DNA from: Volvox africanus | Lineage: Eukaryota; Chlorophyta; Chlorophyceae; Chlamydomonadales; Volvocaceae | Direction: 5' to 3' | Length of the DNA stretch: 64,000 bases | Assembly (NCBI GenBank): GCA_030268105.1 | Contig: BSDZ01000013.1 | Coordinates: 4,862,998 to 4,926,997, forward strand | Shown: positions 56,697 through 64,000 of the stretch, in pieces | How the letters are laid out: every line of letters starts with the position of its first letter | Position numbering within the stretch: position 1 is the first letter of the stretch | The notes under the pieces: generated by a model | What the model saw: the letters and a program-made list of their open reading frames with translations, nothing else | The model's database searches: none | Told to the model about the DNA's origin: nothing | Made by a program: the position numbers and the translations under genes

Positions 56697-57520
56697 TGTT
56701 GTGCTACGGTTCATTTCCCGTCGACGCGTAGGTCGACGCGATCCTATGAGTCGAAGTGCTTTTGTGATGAACGCATTACATATGAATGAATCTGCATGAT
56801 ATAAATGTATTCGCATACATTTATATATGCATCTGGCATGTTGTCATGATCCATCGCGACATCGCACCATGGCAAATCCGCCTAGCATGCATGAATGACC
56901 TAATCATTGAAGTGCGCATTATGCTCGTGCTACGAAACGATAAGTAATATTATCTGATATAATATTACTTCATTAAAGCACACGTTGAGAGCGCCGCACT
57001 CGTCGCGATGCATGCCCTGCAACCGGATATCGTTATCCGGACCCTTGCATCATGCGAATGCCGGAAAGGCTTATACGTTGTTATGCGTAGACATCGCCTA
57101 GACGCAGTAGGGTTGTCACATTTAGGATCGGCCTCCTAATGTGAATCGTACGGCATTGCGATGCTGCGAGTATAACAGATGCGAGGACGGCTAAGCTAGA
57201 CAAGACATTCGATACCGGAGAACACTTGTGTGTTCTACATTACTATTTCTATACACTATTCTACTTAGCCCGAGCTAAGCCTTAACTTCGCTAATCACCG
57301 CCGCGTGATGATTGCTTGCTTCCGGCGCTGACGGCGATTTCGTCCATTGCATCGTTCTGACCCGTAAGACTGTAAGTTATATCTCTCTTCGTCTTGAAGT
57401 CTTCCGCTGTCTCTGTTTGCTCTCGCTTGCCTTGCTGTACTTGCAAGTGCTCGCGCATCGGTATCGATAGTCTCCAGACGTGCAGATACTTATGAGCAAA
57501 CGCGAACGAGAGGTACAACA
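56697..57520 (+). repeat. A8 5' LTR
   Basis: 824 bp, A1 subtype, all hairpins intact. Confidence 0.95.
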
Positions 57521-57523
57521 ATT

Positions 57524-57986
57524 TGGTATCGAGACAGGTTCGTTGCCTAACTGTCTCTCTTTGTCTAATCGGAAGTAGGTTCTTTCTATGGCGAGTTCCA
57601 GCGACGAACCACGAGGACCGCTAGATACTTTTGCCGAAGACTTAGGCCGCGCCGTTTTGGACGCCGCCGCTTCCGGTTTGTAATTGTTTAATTGCTTTTG
57701 CTTAGATTGCTGCACTTGTTGTGTAAGTGTACGCTCTGAGTCGCAGGTAATCTCAGTGCACCGGCATTGCTTGCCGCGGCGACTGAGACCGGCGTTCGTC
57801 CGGACCAGTTGGCGACTCTCATTGCTCAAACTACGGAGATCAGGACTCAGCTGGGCAATTACTTGCTGAGTTTGCTGAATCTTCTCAAGAGTACTGTCGG
57901 TAGGCTCACCGAGTCGCTTTGTACTCTTGCCTTTGCGATAGAAGTCGGCTTCTATTACGCAAAACTAGGGTATCGTTTCGTGCTCC
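57524..57986 (+). other. A8 PBS and leader
   Basis: PBS TGGTATCGAGACAGGTTC (57524-57541). A 31-codon ORF from ATG 57588 to TAA 57681-57683 is followed by an open frame without ATG that overlaps the start of gag (to 58021). Same candidate splice signals as in A1. Confidence 0.55.
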
Positions 57987-59222
57987 ATGTCCGCGGAACA
58001 CGACGATACGCCGCACACTAGCCTAGCTAGCCAACCCGACTTCGTTGTAGCTGCTAGAGCGCCGGATAGAGGTCTTGAGACTGTTGGCGCGCGAGTCACT
58101 CAAGAGCCCCTTTTCCTTCAGACCCCTGCTCACTTAATTGTGCCGCATTCAGCAGTGAACACGAATATGGACAACACTGCTGGACCAAGGGTTCTGCCAT
58201 TACCTCAAGCTCGAGGGCATGATGACATCCCTGAGGTGATGAGATTGTCGATTCCCGTTCCTAGGCTCAATATTTCGCTGACCGACAAGACACCAGGGCA
58301 TAGCATAGCCGATGCAACTCGTGCGTACGTGCGTGACGCTAAAAAGTACCTCCAAGCTGTTCATGGTGGCGATAATGACGGTATCAGGTGTCTCTTCGTT
58401 GGTAACACCCTCGAGGGCGCAGCGAAGGACTGGTATCGCAATTGGACCAACGCCCGGGGCAGCTATACTTTTGACGAGTTAGTCGCCGCTTTGCTCGCAC
58501 GATTCGCTACTGAGGTTCAAGCACGCGATGTGGAAGCTCGTAACGTTTTGGCAGCGGGTAGCTACCACATGCGTCGGGATGAAAATGTACCTGCGTACCA
58601 GTCACGCTTCGAAGCACTTGTGACTCCCATTGCTGACCTCACCGAATCTGAGCGTGTCTTTTGGTTTAGGCGAGGCCTAACGAAACTTTTGGCTAAATGG
58701 TGCGCCACTGACTTGGTTGGAGCGCAGATCAAGTCGTATGACGCGTTGGTCGCTTTTGCTAAGGGCGCGGAGATACGACTTCTTGCCGGCGAGGAAGAAG
58801 TCAAGTCTGCCCCTCGTGCAAATGCCGTGCAAGTGCAGGATCCGCTTGGGGAAGCTGTAGCTCTCGACCAGGACCTCGGCGCGACCCGCCCCACGCCTAC
58901 TGCCGCGACGCGACGCGGCAACGGGCAGCGCAAGGCGCGCGGGGGCGCTAGCTCGGGTGTCCGTGGTACAGGAGGAGCAGGTCCGAGCTCGGACCCAGCT
59001 AGGAACAGGAAGCGTGGTGGTGCGCCGTCGTCGGCAGCCGCACAGCGTTCCGACCCCAACGCGAAGCGTACTCGTACGGACGACACATTTATGCCAAAAT
59101 GGAATTGCAATCGTTCCGAATTCGAGCGTCGAAAATTGGCCAACGTTTGTCTACGGTGTGCGGAGAGCCATTCTACGAAGGATTGCCCTCTAATGCCGCC
59201 GTTTGTACCTCAGCCGAAATAG
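57987..59222 (+). CDS. gag: Gag polyprotein of A8
   Basis: 411 aa, intact. N-terminal 140 residues without a recognised domain, gag capsid-type domain about 145-245, acidic to basic low-complexity tail about 270-370 with RKRGGAPSS and AKRTRTDD, zinc knuckle C388, C391, H395, C400. The UAG at 59220-59222 is followed in frame by pol. It would assemble the particle and package element RNA in the cytoplasm. Confidence 0.93.
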   Translation: MSAEHDDTPHTSLASQPDFVVAARAPDRGLETVGARVTQEPLFLQTPAHLIVPHSAVNTNMDNTAGPRVLPLPQARGHDDIPEVMRLSIPVPRLNISLTDKTPGHSIADATRAYVRDAKKYLQAVHGGDNDGIRCLFVGNTLEGAAKDWYRNWTNARGSYTFDELVAALLARFATEVQARDVEARNVLAAGSYHMRRDENVPAYQSRFEALVTPIADLTESERVFWFRRGLTKLLAKWCATDLVGAQIKSYDALVAFAKGAEIRLLAGEEEVKSAPRANAVQVQDPLGEAVALDQDLGATRPTPTAATRRGNGQRKARGGASSGVRGTGGAGPSSDPARNRKRGGAPSSAAAQRSDPNAKRTRTDDTFMPKWNCNRSEFERRKLANVCLRCAESHSTKDCPLMPPFVPQPK

Positions 59223-59261
59223 GGGCTTGCCCGGGTTCCTGCGGAGGGGGCTCTACCTGGG
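59220..59261 (+). promoter_or_regulatory. A8 gag-pol UAG and predicted stem
   Basis: UAG, 7-nt spacer (59223-59229), stem arms 59230-59236 and 59255-59261, loop 18 nt. Identical in layout to A1, A3, A4, A5 and A6. Confidence 0.6.
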
Positions 59262-62200
59262 TTTTCTGAACTAACGCGTGGTCGGTGGTCATCCTTACGG
59301 CCAGCCGTTAAGGCATTGTTGCCTTGTGTACTTGGACACATCGAGCGAGTCATTGCGCGACGCATCACGCTTGACGGACGCACGGGACTTCTCTGCTTCG
59401 ATCCGTTGTGTAATGTGTTTACACCTCGCCGTCCCCTGTCGTCTATCGATCTGTCCAACCACGTGGTTTTGTTCATCCCCTCGTCTCTGCGTGAGATGTC
59501 GGAACAGTTGGCCATGTACAGGAGGTGCAGGCGTCAATATCCAGACACTGCCGCATGTGTTTTACTCCCCGCTTTCTGTCGGCGCAAGGCAGAGGCATCG
59601 TTAAGGGGTATGCGGCATGTCCACCGGTTCGAGCCGGGCACCGTTTTGTTTAATGGTGTGGATCGGGAGGGTACGTTGGCTCCGTGGCCACACCTATCCT
59701 ACTCGGTTGACGTTTGGTACGAAGCTCCTGATGGGGGTGCCGTTGGTTACGGACCCGCCTTAAGTGCACTGACGTTGTCTGCTGGGCAGTCGCTCGTAGA
59801 TAACCGTGTCCCTGTGGTTCAGATCGGTTTGAATGGCCGTACTCTGAAGGCACTTGTTGACACCGGTGCCAGCGACGACTTCATCTCTGTCGCAGAGGTG
59901 AACGCGCTGGGGTTGTCCCCAGAGTCGTCTGATTGTCCACAGGTTACCCTTGCTGACGGGGGTAAGCATCCCATCGTGGGCAGGATTACCCTTAGCCTAT
60001 CGTTAGGCCCTTTGCGTGTTGTGACCCGGCCGTACGTGCTGCAGGGCTTAGCAGAGACTGCACCGTACATAATGGGGTCGTCGACATTACGACAGTACCG
60101 CGCGCGCATCGACATGGAGACCGCAACCCTGCATATGTGCAAGGGTACTCTGTCGATTAAGGTACCTTTCCTGTCGTTCGAACATGTCACACCAAAGGAG
60201 GGCGAAACTGAGGCGGTGCCTATGGTTAATTTCGCCGTGACCGCAATGGCCGCGCGAATCGAACCAGAGCTAGTCGGGCGTAAGGAGGCCGTCCGTTTGT
60301 TACGGAAGGGTGCCCACGGACTGCTTTTAAGGCCGCGGGTGAGCTGTTGTGTCACCACCGCGCAGATTTCTGTGGATCCTGAGGTTGAGGCCCTACTGTC
60401 GCAGTATGAGGACGTCTTTAAAGATATCCCTGGCCTACCACCTATGCGTCCTGTTGATCACACAATCCCTCTCATGCCTGGAGCGCAGCCTACGGCCCGG
60501 CCAATGTACAGGTTGAGTCCATTGGAACTGGACGAGGTGAAGCGCCAGGTGACGGATTTGCTCGCGAAGGGTATGATACGCCCCAGCACATCCCCGTATT
60601 CTGCACCGATTTTGTTTGTCGGTAAGAAGGATGGGACCTTGCGCATGTGCATCGATTACCGGGGGTTAAATGCGAATACGGTGAAAAATCGCTACCCTTT
60701 GCCACGCGTGGACGACCTGTTGGATAAGCTGAAGGGCTCGGCTTATTTTTCCTCAATTGACTTACAACAGGGCTACAATCAGATTCGCATCGCTGCCTCT
60801 GATATCCCGAAAACCGCTTTTCGGACGCCCTTCGGTCACTTTGAGTATACGGTCCTATCGTTTGGTTTGACTAATGCCCCTGCGACGTTTCAGGCGGTTA
60901 TGGACCGAATGTTTAGGCCGTTTATCGACAGGTTCGTTGTTTGCTACCTGGATGACATCTTGGTATATTCTAAGACGCGCGAGGAGCACTTGGAGCATCT
61001 GCGGCTCGTGCTCGACGTTATGAGGCGGGAGCAATTGTTTGCTAAACGCGCCAAATGCTTTTGGGCGCAGCCTCAGGTGGAATATTTGGGCCACATTGTG
61101 TCGGCCACCGGTGTGAAGATGGACCCGCGGAAGGTCGCCGTGGTTCGCGATTGGCCCGCGCCTCAGAACCTCACGGAGCTGCGTAAGTTCCTTGGCTTGA
61201 CCAATTATTTCCGGAAGTTCATTGAAAAATATTCCATCATTGCGGCCCCGCTTACTAACTTAACTCGCAAAGGCGTTTTCGTTTCGCTCGAGTCGTGGAC
61301 GTCGCAATGCCAGCGGGCATTCGAAGAGCTCAAACGAATCGTTGCCGAAGATGTCACCCTAGCATTCCCTGATTACTCGTTGCCATTTCGTGTTGAGGTA
61401 GTGTCTGATGCCTCAATATTTGGAAGCGGCGCTGTATTGTTACAGGAAGGGCGACCGATCGCCTTCACGAGTAAGAAGTTTTCTGGTGCGGAGATTCGCT
61501 ACACCACCGGGGAACAGGAGCTTCTGGCCGTGCTGCATGCTTTAAAGGAATGGCGCTGTTACCTCGAGGGACGCCCGTTTACTTTAAAGACTGACCACAA
61601 GCCCCTAACGTTTTTGCAAAGCGTTCCGACGTTGAACCGCCGTCAAGCTAGGTGGATGGAATATCTAGCTAGGTTCAACTGCACCTGGGAGTATATTTCT
61701 GGTAAATTGAATATTGCCGATGCTCTCAGTCGACATCCGTCGCTACACGCTGCAATTTTGGCAGCGCCCGTCGTGCGGTCGCGTAGCGAGGGGGTTCCGA
61801 TCGCGACGGACCTCGCGGAGCGGTTGAAGGTTGCCTACAGCGCAGACGCCTGGTTCGCGGACCCGGCTAATGTAGAAAACCTTCGCAAGCAGAATGGCCT
61901 TTGGCTACGGACGGAGGGTGCAGCTACGCAAATCGTCGTTCCGAACGACGACGCGCTACGCTACGACATCCTTGCGCGGTTCCACGAGGACCCGTTAGCA
62001 GGACACCCTGGTAGCAAGCGATTGATCGACTTGGTGCAACGTTCCTTTTGGTGGCCTCGTTTGGCTAAGGATGCGGCGAACTTCGTCCAGACATGCAGTC
62101 TGTGCCAGCGCAATAAGGCTTTGTCCGGTAAGGGCCATGGGTTGTTGCAACCGTTGCCTGTCCCGGATGCGCCTTGGGAAAGTGTTTCCATGGACTTCGT

Positions 62201-63284
62201 AGTCGCGCTGCCCAAAACTGAGGGGGGATACGATGCGGTGTTCGTAATGGTCGATCGTCTGACTAAGATGGTTCACCTAGCACCATGCACATCATCCTGC
62301 ACGGCTGAGCAAACCGCACGTTTGTTTTTCGATAATGTGGTTCGGTTACACGGGATTCCCAAAAATGTGATCTCGGACCGCGGTGGACAGTTCACGTCTA
62401 AGTTTTGGGAAGCGCTCTGCAAACTAGTTGGCATGCGCGTCAACCTGAGCACGGCGTATCACCCGCAGACTGATGGTCAAACCGAACGCACAAACCGCAC
62501 GTTGGGTGATATGTTGCGCAATTATGCTGGTCGCACACCACTTGTTTGGGATACATATTTGACTGCGGCAGAATTCGCGCTTAACAACGCTGTTAACCGC
62601 TCTACAGGCAAAAGTCCGTTCTTTCTTAACTACGGGTTTCATCCCGCGCTACCCGTGTGGCGAGAGTTGGAAGTGAACGTGCCTGCTGCTAAACTTTTTG
62701 CCAAGTCTTTTATGTCCCGAATCACAGACGCGAAGTCGTGTTTGGACGCGGCGCAGCAACGAACGACAGAATACTACAACAAATCCAAGCAGGATGTGAC
62801 GTTTTCGGAAGGGCAACTCGTGTTGCTAAGCACCAAGAACTTGCGTTCCTTGGCCGACGGATCCCGAAAACTCTTACCCCGCTGGATTGGTCCGTATCCT
62901 GTCGTGCGCATGGTTGGGAATGTGGCTGTGGAGCTTGCATTGCCCGCTGATATGCCCATTCACCCCACGTTTCACGTATCGCTTGTTCGTCCGTATCGTG
63001 GTACGGAACCCGTCCCTGAGCCTGCTAACGCCCCCGCAGCGATCGAACCAGTTCCCGAGACCTGGATCGCTGGTAAACAGAAGTTTTACGATGTGGAGCG
63101 GGTGTTAGATTATCGCGCGCGTCGTGTGGGCCGACACCGACGTAAGCGAACAGTACATGAGTACTTGGTTAAGTGGACAGGGTATACCGATGAGCACAAC
63201 TCATGGGAACCGGCACGCAACTTCTCACAGGACATGAAACCCCTGCTCGAAGAAGCCCGCAAACGTGCCACACAAGCCCAATGA
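59223..63284 (+). CDS. pol: Pol polyprotein of A8 (protease, RT, RNase H, integrase, chromodomain)
   Basis: 1,353 codons after the UAG; numbers below count from the first ATG at 59316. Residues 1-150 have no known domain. Retropepsin active Asp182 in VDTGAS. RT motif YLDD at 544-547. RNase H Asp698, Glu733, Asp760. Integrase finger H890, H897, C927, C930 and catalytic D960, D1021, E1057 with 35 residues between the last two. GPYP region near 1190. Chromodomain 1257-1316 with aromatic residues at FYDVER, VKW and NSWEP, expected to guide integration to methylated-histone chromatin. Because there is no frame change, translation probably depends on UAG readthrough. An ATG-started separate product is less likely. 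Confidence 0.95.
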   Translation, partial: GLARVPAEGALPGFSELTRGRWSSLRPAVKALLPCVLGHIERVIARRITLDGRTGLLCFDPLCNVFTPRRPLSSIDLSNHVVLFIPSSLREMSEQLAMYRRCRRQYPDTAACVLLPAFCRRKAEASLRGMRHVHRFEPGTVLFNGVDREGTLAPWPHLSYSVDVWYEAPDGGAVGYGPALSALTLSAGQSLVDNRVPVVQIGLNGRTLKALVDTGASDDFISVAEVNALGLSPESSDCPQVTLADGGKHPIVGRITLSLSLGPLRVVTRPYVLQGLAETAPYIMGSSTLRQYRARIDMETATLHMCKGTLSIKVPFLSFEHVTPKEGETEAVPMVNFAVTAMAARIEPELVGRKEAVRLLRKGAHGLLLRPRVSCCVTTAQISVDPEVEALLSQYEDVFKDIPGLPPMRPVDHTIPLMPGAQPTARPMYRLSPLELDEVKRQVTDLLAKGMIRPSTSPYSAPILFVGKKDGTLRMCIDYRGLNANTVKNRYPLPRVDDLLDKLKGSAYFSSIDLQQGYNQIRIAASDIPKTAFRTPFGHFEYTVLSFGLTNAPATFQAVMDRMFRPFIDRFVVCYLDDILVYSKTREEHLEHLRLVLDVMRREQLFAKRAKCFWAQPQVEYLGHIVSATGVKMDPRKVAVVRDWPAPQNLTELRKFLGLTNYFRKFIEKYSIIAAPLTNLTRKGVFVSLESWTSQCQRAFEELKRIVAEDVTLAFPDYSLPFRVEVVSDASIFGSGAVLLQEGRPIAFTSKKFSGAEIRYTTGEQELLAVLHALKEWRCYLEGRPFTLKTDHKPLTFLQSVPTLNRRQARWMEYLARFNCTWEYISGKLNIADALSRHPSLHAAILAAPVVRSRSEGVPIATDLAERLKVAYSADAWFADPANVENLRKQNGLWLRTEGAATQIVVPNDDALRYDILARFHEDPLAGHPGSKRLIDLVQRSFWWPRLAKDAANFVQTCSLCQRNKALSGKGHGLLQPLPVPDAPWESVSMDFVVALPKTEGGYDAVFVMVDRLTKMVHLAPCTSSCTAEQTARLFFDNVVRLHGIPKNVISDRGGQFTSKFWEALCKLVGMRVNLSTAYHPQTDGQTERTNRTLGDMLRNYAGRTPLVWDTYLTAAEFALNNAVNRSTGKSPFFLNYGFHPALPVWRELEVNVPAAKLFAKSFMSRITDAKSCLDAAQQRTTEYYNKSKQDVTFSEGQLVLLSTKNLRSLADGSRKLLPRWIGPYPVVRMVGNVAVELALPADMPIHPTFHVSLVRPYRGTEPVPEPANAPAAIEPVPETWIAGKQKFYDVERVLDYRARRVGRHRRKRTVHEYLVKWTGYTDEHNSWEPARNFSQDMKPLLEEARKRATQAQ

Positions 63285-63328
63285 CCCCTGCAGTCGATGC
63301 TGTATGATGCAGCGAGGACGCTGCATAC

Positions 63329-63343
63329 GGGAGGGGGGATAAT
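63329..63343 (+). promoter_or_regulatory. A8 polypurine tract
   Basis: GGGAGGGGGGATAAT before the 3' LTR, with the TGCAGCG/CGCTGCA hairpin just upstream (63308-63325). Confidence 0.8.
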
Positions 63344-64000
63344 TGTTGTGCTACGGTTCATTTCCCGTCGACGCGTAGGTCGACGCGATCCTATGAGTCG
63401 AAGTGCTTTTGTGATGAACGCATTACATATGAATGAATCTGCATGATATAAATGTATTCGCATACATTTATATATGCATCTGGCATGTTGTCATGATCCA
63501 TCGCGACATCGCACCATGGCAAATCCGCCTAGCATGCATGAATGACCTAATCATTGAAGTGCGCATTATGCTCGTGCTACGAAACGATAAGTAATATTAT
63601 CTGATATAATATTACTTCATTAAAGCACACGTTGAGAGCGCCGCACTCGTCGCGATGCATGCCCTGCAACCGGATATCGTTATCCGGACCCTTGCATCAT
63701 GCGAATGCCGGAAAGGCTTATACGTTGTTATGCGTAGACATCGCCTAGACGCAGTAGGGTTGTCACATTTAGGATCGGCCTCCTAATGTGAATCGTACGG
63801 CATTGCGATGCTGCGAGTATAACAGATGCGAGGACGGCTAAGCTAGACAAGACATTCGATACCGGAGAACACTTGTGTGTTCTACATTACTATTTCTATA
63901 CACTATTCTACTTAGCCCGAGCTAAGCCTTAACTTCGCTAATCACCGCCGCGTGATGATTGCTTGCTTCCGGCGCTGACGGCGATTTCGTCCATTGCATC
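63344..64000 (+). repeat. A8 3' LTR, cut by window end
   Basis: 657 bp visible, no difference from 56697-57353 found by eye. Confidence 0.95.

Larger units (their letters stand above)
56697..64000 (+). mobile_element. A8: intact Ty3/gypsy chromovirus, family A
   Basis: 5' LTR 56697-57520, PBS 57524-57541, gag 57987-59222, pol 59223-63284, polypurine tract 63329-63343, 3' LTR from 63344 to the window end (657 of 824 bp). No stop, frameshift or deletion is visible, and the two LTRs look identical over the visible 657 bp. It is the youngest insertion at the right end and the best candidate for an active source copy. Confidence 0.96.

Overview
This window is about 95% LTR retrotransposon. It is a nested pile of Ty3/gypsy-type (chromodomain-bearing) elements that has landed in and around one spliced eukaryotic gene. 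There are no bacterial genes, no rRNA or tRNA genes and no CRISPR array. The host is a eukaryote with GT-AG introns. Its exons are GC-rich with Ala/Gly/Pro/Ser low-complexity inserts, an intron carries a (GGT)8 run, and all three LTR families keep a TGTAA motif, which is the usual poly(A) signal of chlamydomonadalean green algae. A volvocine-type green alga is my best guess, but this is an inference from style, not a proof.

Three related LTR families are visible. Family A has an LTR of about 824 bp (TGTTGTGCTAC...GGTACAACA), an initiator-Met-like primer binding site, gag, pol (protease, RT, RNase H, integrase, chromodomain), a polypurine tract, and 5-bp target duplications. Family B has a different LTR (TGTTGTACGC...GGATACAACA) and decayed coding regions. 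Family C has a third LTR (TGTTGTGCCACGG...GGCACAACA) and a deleted, non-autonomous interior. I label the elements here as A1-A8, B1-B2 and C1-C2.

Layout: B1 (+) enters from the left edge (1-1012, 8488-11696, 14254-14393, 25455-25634). It is interrupted by A1 (1013-8482, TSD ggcgg), A2 (11697-14248, TSD cgagg, internally deleted) and the compound A3/A4 (14394-25449, TSD gtctg). Host DNA occupies 25635-26335 and 43715-45757. A5 (-, 26336-43714, TSD cggga) sits between these two host pieces. A5 holds C1 (+, 32490-42372, TSD gctag), which holds C2 (-, 34375-39514, TSD gggat). B2 (-) runs from 45758 off the right edge. It contains a Ty1/copia gag fragment (46615-47195) and A6 (+, from 48709). A6 holds A7 (-, from 54716), which holds A8 (+, from 56697). 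A8 is the only copy with intact gag and pol whose LTRs look identical by eye; its 3' LTR is cut by the window end.

The host pieces, read on the minus strand, rejoin into exons of a WD40-repeat protein. Four inferred exon borders keep phase, and the A5 insertion splits one exon. In every family A copy that keeps the junction, gag and pol lie in the same frame, separated by one UAG. A 7-bp stem can form 7 nt downstream of that UAG, which is the layout of stop-codon readthrough in gammaretroviruses.
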